This document shows positions 17,623 to 26,480 of a DNA stretch of 64,000 bases, in pieces. Both the position numbers and the translations under genes were made by a program. The notes beneath the pieces are model-generated. The model was not told the origin of the DNA and searched no databases. It was given only the letters and a program-made list of their open reading frames with translations. The DNA is taken from NCBI GenBank assembly GCA_902495245.1, contig CABUWI010000002.1, positions 290,834-354,833 on the forward strand, given 5' to 3'. The number at the start of each line of letters is the position of its first letter. The stretch's first letter is position 1. Source of the DNA: an uncultured Porphyromonadaceae bacterium. Lineage in GTDB: Bacteria > Bacteroidota > Bacteroidia > Bacteroidales > Muribaculaceae.

Positions 17623-19956
17623 ATGTCGAAGAATCTCGTCATAGTGGAATCTCCCGCCAAGGCAAAAACGATTGAAAAGTTCCTTGGCCCCGATTATAAA
17701 GTGATGTCATCGCGCGGCCACATTCGCGACCTCGCGAAGAAAAGTTTTACGGCCAGGTCGGGCAACGGCCTGCGCGATTTCACGCCGAACTATGAGATTC
17801 CGGACGACAAGAAAGAGCAGGTGCGCGAGCTGAAGGCCGCAGCCTCGAAGGCCGACGTGGTGTGGCTGGCGTCTGATGAAGACCGCGAGGGAGAGGCCAT
17901 TGCATGGCACCTCTACGAGGTTCTGGGCCTCAAGCCCGAAAAGACACGGCGCATCGTCTTTCACGAAATCACCAAAGACGCCATTCTGAACGCCATCAAG
18001 AATCCGCGCGACATCGACATTGACCGCGTCAACGCCCAGCAGGCGCGCCGTGTGCTCGACCGCATTGTGGGCTTCGAGCTGAGCCCCGTGCTCTGGCGCA
18101 AAATCAAGCCCGCCCTCAGCGCCGGACGCGTGCAGAGCGTGGCCGTGAGGCTCATCGTTGACCGCGAGAACGAAATCAAGAACTTCAAACCCGAAGAATA
18201 CTGGAGGGTGAGCGGCGTCTTCGCCACCGCCCGCGGCAGCCGCTTCGGCGCCACCCTGAGCCGACGCCTCGACTCGCGCGCCGACGCCGAAACGTTTCTG
18301 AAAGCCTGCACGGCCGCAGCGTTCAGCGTCGACGGCGTCGAGACCAAGCCCGTGCGCTACAGCCCGGCACCCCCCTTCACCACCTCGACCCTGCAGCAGG
18401 AGGCCGCGCGCAAGCTCGGATTTTCAGTGTCGCAGACAATGCGCATCGCCCAGGACCTCTACGAGAGCGGCCACATAACCTACATGCGTACCGACTCGCT
18501 CAACCTCTCCGAACTGGCAATCGCCGCCATCTCGAAGGAGGTTACGACAAAGTTCGGCAAGGAATATCTGAAGGTGCGCCGCTATCACACCCACTCCAAG
18601 GGCGCCCAGGAGGCCCACGAGGCCATTCGCCCCACATATATCGACAAGGCCACCATCGACGGCGACGCACGCGCCCAGAAGCTCTACCGCCTGATTCGCG
18701 AACGCGCCATAGCCTCGCAGATGGCCGACATGGAAGCCGAGCGCACCACCGTGAGCATCGCCGTGAGCGGCCGCCCGGAGCATTTCTCGGCCCAGGGCGA
18801 CGTTGTGCGCTTCGAGGGCTACCGCAAGGTCTACGTCGACGCCGCCGCCGAGACCGACGGCGAAAGCCCCGTGCTGCCCGCAATGGCCGCCGGCGACGCC
18901 CTGAAGCCGCTCCACATCTCGGCCCTGCAGCGCCACACGTCGCAGCCGCCGCGCTACAGCGAGGGCGCGCTCGTCAAGAAGATGGAAGAACTCGGCATCG
19001 GCCGCCCGTCGACCTACGCACCCACAATCTCCACGATTCAGCAGCGCGAATACGTGGCCCGCGGCGAGAACCCAGGCACGGAGACCGCCTACGGCGTGCT
19101 CGACCTCGACCCCGCGACAGGCGCCATTGCCGAGAGCACCAAAACCGAAATGACCGGAGGCAACCGCGGCCGCCTCGTGCCAACCGACACCGGCGCCGTG
19201 GTCAACGACTTCCTGGCCGAATACTTCCCCGACATTCTCGACTATAACTTCACAGCCTCGGTCGAAGAGAAGTTCGACGACATTGCCGAGGGCAAGTCGG
19301 AGTGGCATCAGGAAATCGGCGACTTCTATGACCAGTTCCACCCCGAAGTCGAAAAGGCGCTCAACGTGCGCCTCGAACACAAAATCGGCGAGCGCGTGCT
19401 CGGCACCGACCCCGCCTCCGGGCGCCCCGTGTCGGTCAAGATTGGCCGCTTCGGCCCGCTGGTGCAGATCGGCGACGCCGACAGCGACGAGAAGCCTCAG
19501 TTCGCCTCGCTGCTCAAGGGCCAGTCGCTCTCGTCCATAACCCTCGACGAAGCCCTCAGGCTGTTCGACTTCCCACGCACCCTGGGCGAGTTCGAGGGAA
19601 AGGACGTAACCGTAGCCATAGGCCGCTTCGGCCCCTATGTGAAACACGACGGCAAGTTCGTCAGCATTCCAAAGGAGATGGCGCCCGCATCGGTGAGCCT
19701 CGACGAGGCCGTGGCCCTGATTGAAGCCAAACGCGCCGACGAGGCCAACCGAGTGCTCGCCACGTTCGACGCCGACCCTGACCTGCAGATTCTCAACGGC
19801 CGCTTCGGCCCATACATATCGCTCGGAAAGAAAAACTACAAAATTCCGAAAAGCGTGGCCAACCCCGCCGCGCTGACCCTTGAAGAGTGCCGCAAGATAA
19901 TCGAATCGACGCCCGTCAAAACCTCAAAAAGCGCCTCGCGAACAAAGAAAAAATGA
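17623..19956 (+). CDS. topA: DNA topoisomerase I
   Basis: TopA relaxes negative supercoils by breaking one strand through a 5'-phosphotyrosine. The 777-residue protein opens with the Toprim domain (LVIVESPAKAKTIEKFLG, SDEDREGEAIAWH). GHITYMRTDSLNLS carries the active-site Tyr287. The C-terminus has no cysteine zinc fingers. Instead it has three repeats with GRFGP (GRFGPLVQIG, GRFGPYVKHDGKFVSIP, GRFGPYISLGKKNYKIP), as is usual in Bacteroidota. The gene has its own promoter and its stop overlaps the start of the pseudouridine synthase gene (ATGA). Confidence 0.95.
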   Translation: MSKNLVIVESPAKAKTIEKFLGPDYKVMSSRGHIRDLAKKSFTARSGNGLRDFTPNYEIPDDKKEQVRELKAAASKADVVWLASDEDREGEAIAWHLYEVLGLKPEKTRRIVFHEITKDAILNAIKNPRDIDIDRVNAQQARRVLDRIVGFELSPVLWRKIKPALSAGRVQSVAVRLIVDRENEIKNFKPEEYWRVSGVFATARGSRFGATLSRRLDSRADAETFLKACTAAAFSVDGVETKPVRYSPAPPFTTSTLQQEAARKLGFSVSQTMRIAQDLYESGHITYMRTDSLNLSELAIAAISKEVTTKFGKEYLKVRRYHTHSKGAQEAHEAIRPTYIDKATIDGDARAQKLYRLIRERAIASQMADMEAERTTVSIAVSGRPEHFSAQGDVVRFEGYRKVYVDAAAETDGESPVLPAMAAGDALKPLHISALQRHTSQPPRYSEGALVKKMEELGIGRPSTYAPTISTIQQREYVARGENPGTETAYGVLDLDPATGAIAESTKTEMTGGNRGRLVPTDTGAVVNDFLAEYFPDILDYNFTASVEEKFDDIAEGKSEWHQEIGDFYDQFHPEVEKALNVRLEHKIGERVLGTDPASGRPVSVKIGRFGPLVQIGDADSDEKPQFASLLKGQSLSSITLDEALRLFDFPRTLGEFEGKDVTVAIGRFGPYVKHDGKFVSIPKEMAPASVSLDEAVALIEAKRADEANRVLATFDADPDLQILNGRFGPYISLGKKNYKIPKSVANPAALTLEECRKIIESTPVKTSKSASRTKKK

Positions 19957-20864
19957 AATCGCTTCCAAACCCTAAGCCCGACCGCATCGTGGCGTTTGAA
20001 GTCGGCGCCGAAGCCGGCGAGGGCATGCCCCTGCTCGCCTTTCTTGCCGAAAAACTGCCCGACGTCAAGCGCACCGGCCTCAAGCAGATGCTGGCCCACC
20101 GTCAGGTGCGCGTCGGCGGCAACATCGTCAGTCAGGCCACGCGCCCGCTCGCGCCCGGCGAGAAAGTGGAAGTGAACCTCAACCGCGAATTCCGCGAGTT
20201 CTACCACCGCCGCCTCCAGATTGTCCATGAAGATGACGACATCATTGTCATCAACAAGGGCTACGGCCTCCTCTCCATGGCCGACGATTCAGACCGCAAG
20301 CAGGAAACCGCCTACTCCATTCTGCGCGACTATCTCAAAAAAGAACATCACGCCAACAAGCTCTTCATAGTCCACCGCCTTGACCGCGACACCTCCGGCC
20401 TGATGCTCTTTGCCAAGACCCTCGAAGCCAAAGAGGCGCTGCAACACAACTGGAACAACATGGTCATCGAACGCAAATATCTCTGCGTTACCGAAGGCGC
20501 GCCCGAACCCGCCGAGGGCACGGTGCGCAGCTACCTGCTCGAAAACTCGCGCCATGAAGTCTACTCGACCGACGACCCCGCAGCCGGCGGCAAACTCGCC
20601 GTTACGCGCTACCGCACCCTCGCCGCGCGCGGCGGCATGGCCCTGGTCGAATGTCAGCTCGACACGGGGCGCAAAAACCAGATTCGAGTCCACATGAAAC
20701 AGCTCGGCACGCCCATCTGCGGCGACCGTCGCTATGGCGGCCACGTCTCGCCCGTTCACCGCATGGCCCTCCACGCACGCACCCTCAAGTTCGTACACCC
20801 GTCCACCAAGCGCCTCATGGCGTTCACGACGCCCGTCCCCGCCTCCTTCCGCGCCCTCGTCTGA
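19953..20864 (+). CDS. RluA-family pseudouridine synthase
   Basis: This enzyme isomerises specific uridines in rRNA or tRNA to pseudouridine. The 303-residue protein has an N-terminal S4 RNA-binding domain (GLKQMLAHRQVRVGGNIVSQ) and a catalytic domain with IVHRLDRDTSGLMLFAKT, which holds the catalytic aspartate. QLDTGRKNQIRVHMKQLGTP and CGDRRYGG follow. I chose ATG 19953 because it overlaps the topA stop as ATGA. The frame is also open upstream inside topA, but that extension lacks family similarity. The exact target nucleotide cannot be told from sequence. Confidence 0.9.
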   Translation: MKSLPNPKPDRIVAFEVGAEAGEGMPLLAFLAEKLPDVKRTGLKQMLAHRQVRVGGNIVSQATRPLAPGEKVEVNLNREFREFYHRRLQIVHEDDDIIVINKGYGLLSMADDSDRKQETAYSILRDYLKKEHHANKLFIVHRLDRDTSGLMLFAKTLEAKEALQHNWNNMVIERKYLCVTEGAPEPAEGTVRSYLLENSRHEVYSTDDPAAGGKLAVTRYRTLAARGGMALVECQLDTGRKNQIRVHMKQLGTPICGDRRYGGHVSPVHRMALHARTLKFVHPSTKRLMAFTTPVPASFRALV

Positions 20865-20896
20865 CCCCGGCGCCGCGAATTCATTTTACAACACGT

Positions 20897-20933
20897 GTAG
20901 TTAGTATGTTTGTGGTGCAAACATACTAACTAC
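20897..20933. repeat. Perfect 16-bp inverted repeat, 5-nt loop
   Basis: GTAGTTAGTATGTTTG (20897-20912) and its exact complement (20918-20933) flank TGGTG. It lies 32 nt after the stop of the pseudouridine synthase gene. No T-tract follows on the plus strand, so it is a poor intrinsic terminator. It opens a 415-nt gene-free stretch. Confidence 0.85.
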
Positions 20934-20965
20934 CCAAAATATGGGCATCTTTGCGCGAAGAATAC

Positions 20966-21203
20966 AGACGATGCCCTTCGGGCAACGAGATGAGGGAGAG
21001 TTCCGCCACCCCGCCAAGGCGCTATGCGCCATGACGGGGTTAACGTAAAGATTATGCCCTGCGGGCATTGCATGACCTTACTTGAACCGCATTGTCGCTA
21101 ACTTAAGGAATTGGCGCAAAAACGACCAACCGTACGGACATGCCTTCGGCATGTTTCATAACGCACTGTGGCTCAGCAACGTGCCAAAGGCACGTCCCTA
21201 CGG
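20966..21203. repeat. Palindromic intergenic repeat cluster (REP-like)
   Basis: The gene-free stretch 20865-21279 holds several small palindromes: ATGCCCTTCGGGCA near 20971, a longer stem CCCCG...CGGGG at about 21010-21041, and ATGCCCTGCGGGCAT near 21055. The clearest unit is 21130-21203. It has outer ends CCGTACGGAC and GTCCCTACGG and two inner hairpins, ACATGCC-TTC-GGCATGT and ACGTGCC-AAA-GGCACGT. A second copy lies at 56379-56453 and a truncated one near 63873. An adjoining block at 21076-21095 recurs at 56487-56506 with one change. I see no coding potential. Confidence 0.7.
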
Positions 21204-21279
21204 TCGGCGATATTGGACAGAAGCGGCGTCCCCCCGCAGGAAGGACGCCGTTCACATTTCAGACATGATGTAACAAATT

Positions 21280-24200
21280 TTACTTGACGAGCATTTTCTT
21301 GCCGTTTACGATGTAGATGCCGCGGGCGGCGTTGTTGACGCGGCGACCCTGCAGGTCGTAGACGATGCGGCTTTCAGCGTCGGCGGGGTTGACCACGTCA
21401 ACGATGCCGGTCTGGGTGCCGCTCACCTTCAACAGTGCGTCGACAATCGTGCCGTGGGTGTTCAAGATGCCGTTAGCGCCCGAGCAGGTGCCGTCGGCGG
21501 CAATCTGGCCGCCGGGGTCAACGCTGTTCCAGTCTTCTTTGAATCGGATTCGGTAGGTGCCTTCTGTGGCGGGGGCGGCAAACACGGGGCAGGGAATGTT
21601 TGCGCCGGGGTTGCGGCCCTGGCCGGAGATGGCCGTGCCGAGCGAGTTGACGCCGGAGGCGTCGTTAGAGAAGTCGCCCGAGTAGAAGAAGAAGCTGACG
21701 AGGTCGGTGTTGCTCTGGTCGGTGTTGCCTTCGTTGAAGCTGAACTGGCCGTCGTTGTCAAGGTCGATGTAGACATAACCGTGCATCCACGCGTTGTCGT
21801 GCTTGATGGTTACGTTGATGTCTTCGCCCGGCTTGCAGACCAGGGTCTTGGTCTCGTCGGCGGTGAAGTCGTGATAGTGCTTGCTGCGGTTTGCGATTGT
21901 CAGGGTCTGCGCTTCGGTGCCGACAGGCGCAAAGGTAATTTCCTTGATGGCCTTGGCGTGAGAGTGAGTGGCGCTCTTGTCGAAGTTGACCGAATAGGGC
22001 TCGCGCACCTTTTCGGTAACCGTAACCTTGACCGAGGCCACAACCGAGCCGTCGAGCAGCGAGGTGGCGGTGATGGTTGCCTCGCCGGGGGCTATGCCTT
22101 TGACCAGGCTCTTGCCGACGGTGGCCACGGCTTCGTTGTCAGAGCTCCATGTGAGCAGCTTGACGGTTGCGTTGGCGGGAGCGGCGGTTGCGTTGACGGC
22201 GATTGAAGAGCCCTGCTCGACGGTGTAGGCCTGCTTGTCGAAGGTGATGCCGGTCATGGCCACTTCGGCAATGGCGGCGTTATGGCCGTTGAGCACGTAG
22301 ACGCTGCTGCCGGGGAGGTTGAGCGAGAGGGTGGCGTCGATGTCGATTGCGGTGCCCTCGGCAAGACCGGCAAGGTCAGCCTGGTCGGCAAATGCCTTGT
22401 GGAAGACAAACGAGCCGGTGATGTTGGCGGGGATTTCGAGAGCCTGACGCAGGGTCGTCGAGTAGGTCTGGGCGTCGTTGGCGCCGTTGCGCAGGGTCAG
22501 GCATGCCTTGTCGCCGTTCCAGGCGGCCCAGCCGTAGACTTCGGCCTTCGAGCCGGTCCAGGGGTCGCCGCCCACCCAATGGGCGTCGGGCAGGACGTCG
22601 GCGTTGTCTTTCTGCCAGCGGATACATTCGGCCAGGTCGGCCCAGAGCATGCCGCCGTTGATGCTGTTCATCAGCGCGTAGTCATTGTAGAGCTCGACCA
22701 TGCCGCTGCCGCAGGCAAAGGCGCAGCGCAGCTCGTTGAGCACGTTCTGATAGTTGCGCGAGTCGCCGGCGGGGCCGCCATGGTTCGACAGAATGAAGCC
22801 GTGGGTCATCAGGGTGTTGATGGGGCAGATGGGCGAGTTGGTAACATAGTTCTGGTGAACGAGGTTGTCGCGATAGGTAATCCAGTTTTCGCGGTTCACG
22901 CTGTTGTTGCCGACGCGATCAAAGTCATTTTCCTGACGCCAGGTGGCATCGGTGATCTGATACCAGAAGGGCGAGGCCCAGGTGCCGACGGTCGTGTTGA
23001 AGAAGATGTCTTCTTTCAGATTTTCGCGCACATACTGCTCGAGGCGAATAATGCCTTCGGCGTTTTCATTGCCAGTGTCGCCGTTGTCGGGGCCGACAGC
23101 CGAGAACTGGGCCGAGATGCCGTCGAACTTGAAGAAGTTATAGGTGCCCTTGCCGTCGCGGTGCTGGTTCTTGACCAGGTTTTCGGCGGCCGCGAGGAAA
23201 GTCTGATAATAGGCGGGATTGGAGAGCTGCATGCCGCCGCGGTTTTCAGCCTTCCAGTAGTTGCGGCGATAGTCGCCGCTCTGGCCGTAGCCGCCGACGG
23301 GGCCGAGCCATGCACCGCAGCCGGCGGCCATTTCAGCGGCGTCGTGGGCGATGTCGCGCATCTCGTTGGGGAAACCGGAGTGGAAGGTCCAGGTGCCGTA
23401 GTTGTCCCAGCCGTCGTCAATGACGAAGCTGGCGGGGCCTTCGCCGAAGCGGTCGAACATGTTCTTTTTCCACTGGCTCAGAACGTCGAGCACCTGGTCG
23501 GCGTTCATATTGTCGGGTTCTTTGCCGGGAGCGGCGTTGTTGCGGCCGATGTTCAGCTCATACCAGCTGATGTAGCAGGGGAAGGCGCGCCAGGGCACTG
23601 CACGCTCGCGCTCGCTGTAGGCCAGGAACGAGCGGCGCTTCTGAGTCTTGTTGATGGCGGTTTCGGCCTGCTTGCCGTCCTGAGCCACGAGGCCGACCAC
23701 AGAGGCCACCTTCCACGTCTCGCCGGCGGCCAGAGTGGTGTTGCGGCTCCAGCGGCCCTGAATGCTCACGATGTCCGAGCTGACGTCGACGCCCTCTTTG
23801 GCCTCATAGACCTCGATCTTGAAGTCAGAGGTGGCCGAGATGTTCTCGCGGTTGTCGATGAAGGCGCGCACGGTGAAAGTGCCGTCGTTGGGGGCGGTGA
23901 AGCTGAACGTGTTGTTCTCTTTGGCAGTGCCGGTGAAGCCGAAGTGATAGTCGCTGGCCACGATGGCTCCGTCCTGAAGCAGGTCGACGCCGTCGAGGTT
24001 CAGGCGATTGTTGCCGCTCTTGTAGGTTATGGTGACGACCACGCGCTGGCCCTGAGTCAGCACAATGCCCTCTTTCGAGTAGGTATAATAGGTCTTGTCG
24101 GCACCGCTCACCTCGAAGATGCGCGCGGGCACGTCGCCGGCGGCCATCTGCGACCACACGGAAGCGGCGTTGTTGGTTTCGCTGACGGGAGTGGCCTTCA

Positions 24201-25596
24201 GGTCCCACTTGTCGTTTTCGGCGGCCTCGCCGTCAACGGTGTTGTAGGCCGTCGGGGTTTCCAGACCGGCAAAAATCTTGTTGCTCATGATGACGGCGCC
24301 GCGCGTGTTGCCCACCGTGGCGGGCTTGCTGCCGGCAGCGGCGGCGTCGACGTTATAGTTCATGGCGATGACGTCGTACATGTCGACGTCCTGAACGCCG
24401 GTGAGCTCCATTTCGGTGCGCAGATAGTGGCTGCCGTCGCGAAGCACGGCGCGCCACACGATGTTGATGCCCGCGCCCTTGTAATTATAAGTGTAATGCG
24501 CCTCCAGAGCCTTGCCGGCAAAATGCTCGGCACCGCCCACTGCGTCGGGGTTTGCCGTGAGGTCGGTGGTGGTGAAGCTCTGCAGCGTCATCTGGCTTGC
24601 GGCAACCTTGTCGCCCGAGCCGAAGCCCACGATGAAGGGCTCGGTGCCGGCCATCAGGTTCATGGCATCGCTGCCCATGAAGTAGACGGCATTGTCGGTC
24701 TTGAGGAAGCTTGCGGCAAGCACGTTGTTATAGAGGGTGTAGACATTGCCCTGCACCTCGGAGGCGGCTGCGCCGACTGCGGTCTGCTGTTTGGGATAGA
24801 CCCACGCCTGAGTGTAGGGCGCGGTCTCGCGCTGGGCCACCAGGTCGTAATATGCAACCGAAATGGTCTTGGCCTCGTTGTCGACATTCACCACGGGGAA
24901 CTTGCCCGTCTTGGCCGATGCGACGACATCGGCGGGCGAGAGAGAGCCGTTGGTGGTCAGCGTCTGGCCGTTGGAATATTTGGTGCCGTTGATGGTTACG
25001 GTTTCGCCGGGGGCGAGATTGACGGTATAGGTATAGACCTCAATCTCGGTGAGCGTCCAGCGGCTGCCGGCGTCGGCGGTGCCGTTGCCCGTCCAGAGGC
25101 CAACGGTAACCGAAGTGCCGTCAAGCGGATTGTCCGAGCCGATGCCCTTGAACCAGTTCATGTAGATAGATGCGGCGCTGCCGGCCGAGGTGTAGGGCGA
25201 GAACTGATAACAACCGGCGTTGTTGTCCGTGAGAGCCTCAGCCTTCCACGATTTGGCGGCATCTTTCGAGTCTACCAACGTGGCGAAACCGGTTCGGCCG
25301 GAGTAAGACGCGGCCGGGGTGTAGGACACCCACTTCTGACGGTCGACACTGTAGATAAAATATGCGTCCGTTTTGGCCGCATCGGCAAAGAAAGCGAACT
25401 TGCCGGCATTGGCCGGCGTCTCGGTGGGCGATGTGAACGAGGTCATCATCTTGGCGTTGCCATTAGTCAGCGTGTAATAATGTTCCGGAGCGGAAACATC
25501 GGTCGACGCCTCGATGGCGGCTGTCTGCCCGAATGCCGTGGCCGACAAGACGGCCATAGCGGTAAGAGCAAAGCAGAATCTGCGATTGATTTTCAT
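21280..25596 (-). CDS. Large secreted GH36-like glycosidase with type IX sorting tail
   Basis: The 1438-residue protein has a signal peptide (FCFALTAMAVLSATAFG). A lectin-like N-terminal region precedes a beta-sandwich and a catalytic barrel that resembles clan GH-D (alpha-galactosidase or alpha-N-acetylgalactosaminidase types). SFVIDDGWDNYGTW lies near residue 722 and FFKFDGISAQF near residue 819, where the aspartate is the likely nucleophile. A Big_2-like immunoglobulin domain (about 1113-1190), a GEVED-like domain (YIDLDNDGQFSFNEGN) and a type A sorting tail (YDLQGRRVNNAARGIYIVNG) follow. It probably works on host or dietary glycans at the cell surface. The exact substrate is not readable. 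Confidence 0.75.
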   Translation of the reverse strand: MKINRRFCFALTAMAVLSATAFGQTAAIEASTDVSAPEHYYTLTNGNAKMMTSFTSPTETPANAGKFAFFADAAKTDAYFIYSVDRQKWVSYTPAASYSGRTGFATLVDSKDAAKSWKAEALTDNNAGCYQFSPYTSAGSAASIYMNWFKGIGSDNPLDGTSVTVGLWTGNGTADAGSRWTLTEIEVYTYTVNLAPGETVTINGTKYSNGQTLTTNGSLSPADVVASAKTGKFPVVNVDNEAKTISVAYYDLVAQRETAPYTQAWVYPKQQTAVGAAASEVQGNVYTLYNNVLAASFLKTDNAVYFMGSDAMNLMAGTEPFIVGFGSGDKVAASQMTLQSFTTTDLTANPDAVGGAEHFAGKALEAHYTYNYKGAGINIVWRAVLRDGSHYLRTEMELTGVQDVDMYDVIAMNYNVDAAAAGSKPATVGNTRGAVIMSNKIFAGLETPTAYNTVDGEAAENDKWDLKATPVSETNNAASVWSQMAAGDVPARIFEVSGADKTYYTYSKEGIVLTQGQRVVVTITYKSGNNRLNLDGVDLLQDGAIVASDYHFGFTGTAKENNTFSFTAPNDGTFTVRAFIDNRENISATSDFKIEVYEAKEGVDVSSDIVSIQGRWSRNTTLAAGETWKVASVVGLVAQDGKQAETAINKTQKRRSFLAYSERERAVPWRAFPCYISWYELNIGRNNAAPGKEPDNMNADQVLDVLSQWKKNMFDRFGEGPASFVIDDGWDNYGTWTFHSGFPNEMRDIAHDAAEMAAGCGAWLGPVGGYGQSGDYRRNYWKAENRGGMQLSNPAYYQTFLAAAENLVKNQHRDGKGTYNFFKFDGISAQFSAVGPDNGDTGNENAEGIIRLEQYVRENLKEDIFFNTTVGTWASPFWYQITDATWRQENDFDRVGNNSVNRENWITYRDNLVHQNYVTNSPICPINTLMTHGFILSNHGGPAGDSRNYQNVLNELRCAFACGSGMVELYNDYALMNSINGGMLWADLAECIRWQKDNADVLPDAHWVGGDPWTGSKAEVYGWAAWNGDKACLTLRNGANDAQTYSTTLRQALEIPANITGSFVFHKAFADQADLAGLAEGTAIDIDATLSLNLPGSSVYVLNGHNAAIAEVAMTGITFDKQAYTVEQGSSIAVNATAAPANATVKLLTWSSDNEAVATVGKSLVKGIAPGEATITATSLLDGSVVASVKVTVTEKVREPYSVNFDKSATHSHAKAIKEITFAPVGTEAQTLTIANRSKHYHDFTADETKTLVCKPGEDINVTIKHDNAWMHGYVYIDLDNDGQFSFNEGNTDQSNTDLVSFFFYSGDFSNDASGVNSLGTAISGQGRNPGANIPCPVFAAPATEGTYRIRFKEDWNSVDPGGQIAADGTCSGANGILNTHGTIVDALLKVSGTQTGIVDVVNPADAESRIVYDLQGRRVNNAARGIYIVNGKKMLVK

Positions 25597-25644
25597 GGAA
25601 GAAAAATGTATAAATTGTGATATGAATGATTTCTATAGCGTCTG

Positions 25645-25652
25645 CAAATATA
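25645..25652 (-). promoter_or_regulatory. Promoter -7 box of the GH36-like gene
   Basis: TATATTTG on the minus strand lies 48 nt upstream of the start codon at 25596. No convincing -33 TTG is seen at the expected spacing. Confidence 0.5.
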
Positions 25653-25705
25653 GTAATTTTTCATGAATAAACATAGCATTATCAGTCGATTTGAGGCAAA
25701 ATGAC

Positions 25706-25734
25706 GCAGGCCGGCGGCGATTGCCGCGGCCTGC
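25706..25734 (-). terminator. Hairpin, terminator-like on minus strand
   Basis: GCAGGCC (25706-25712) pairs with GGCCTGC (25728-25734). An inner GCGGC/GCCGC stem, one bulged G and a GATT loop (as written on the plus strand) complete it. On the minus strand TCATTTTG follows, which is a weak T-tract. It lies between two promoter-like boxes. Confidence 0.5.
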
Positions 25735-26001
25735 ATCATGAGGGAGAGGACGGGGTTGACACAATTCACTTAATTTTCCGAGTGCAAAGTTAGACATTCG
25801 AGGGCGCGTGCAAAATACCTGCTGGAGGGTATTTTTGCGGATAAAACAACGAACCCGGGACTCACGCCTCGGGCTTCGCTTCGATTAAATTACTGCAATT
25901 ATTGTTTTTTTCGTCTCTCTGATTTGTTTGACTATGACTGTAGATTTTGTCTGTGATGTGTGATATCAGATTGGAGGAATGTGTGATTGACGGTCGGTTT
26001 A
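25735..26001. other. Gene-free stretch with a second minus-strand promoter box
   Basis: No ORF is supported here. TAACTTTG on the minus strand (25785-25792), with TTTTG 18 nt upstream, fits a promoter. The hairpin at 25706-25734 starts 50 nt downstream of the box, so a short transcript of roughly 80 nt, or a leader of the GH36-like gene, is possible. The rest (25810-26001) shows T-rich patches and no strong structure. Confidence 0.4.
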
Positions 26002-26304
26002 TTATTCGGCGAGGAACACGCGCACGGCGCCGGTTTTTTTGTTGACGAAGACCACTGAGGCGGGAAGTATGATGGCCATGTCGCTGCCGAGGTCTTCAGC
26101 GCCGGCAATGCGCTCGATTTCGATTTTTTTCAGCGGGCCGGAGCCTTGGGTAAAGGTGAGGCAGTCGCCGTCGAAGTCCATGTGGTCGCTGTCGAGTGCG
26201 AACATCATCAGGTCGTGCATATTGCGGTCGGTGCAAGAGTCGGCGTCGGTGCTGAGGCGGTTGTACTTGTTGTAGATGCTGTTGATGGTGTCGATTGTAA
26301 TCAT
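26002..26304 (-). CDS. Small conserved-looking hypothetical protein
   Basis: The 100-residue soluble acidic protein has no signal peptide and no membrane helix. It begins MITIDTINSIYNKYNRLS, contains an acidic middle (DSDHMDFDGDCLTF) and ends in beta-like strands (MAIILPASVVFVNKKTG, then VRVFLAE). Its composition and the ATG in a short AT-rich leader suggest a real gene. I do not recognise a family. It is divergent from porT, 176 nt away, and its downstream side is the gene-free stretch before the GH36-like gene. Confidence 0.6.
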   Translation of the reverse strand: MITIDTINSIYNKYNRLSTDADSCTDRNMHDLMMFALDSDHMDFDGDCLTFTQGSGPLKKIEIERIAGAEDLGSDMAIILPASVVFVNKKTGAVRVFLAE

Positions 26305-26480
26305 TGTTTTTATTTAGTTTTTTGTTGTTTTTATCGGTTGTTTGACTGAGTAACACGGGAGTGTTCGAGATGGTTGGCGCTGTAACACCATTGTAACCGC
26401 CTTTTAACTGCGTTGTAATTTCGCGGCATATTTCGGCAGCCCGCAGGCAATAAATCGCGCCAAGGCAGCGTTGAGTAATT

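Noticed and set aside
18424..19647. Minus-strand frame of 407 codons inside topA
   Set aside because: topA is certain on the plus strand with all motifs intact; the antisense product has no recognisable feature.
22282..25620. Very long plus-strand frame (1112 codons) opposite the GH36-like gene
   Set aside because: It is the mirror of a GC-rich coding gene: the minus-strand frame has a signal peptide, recognisable domains and a sorting tail, while this one has a biased G, V, A, H, R composition and no family features.
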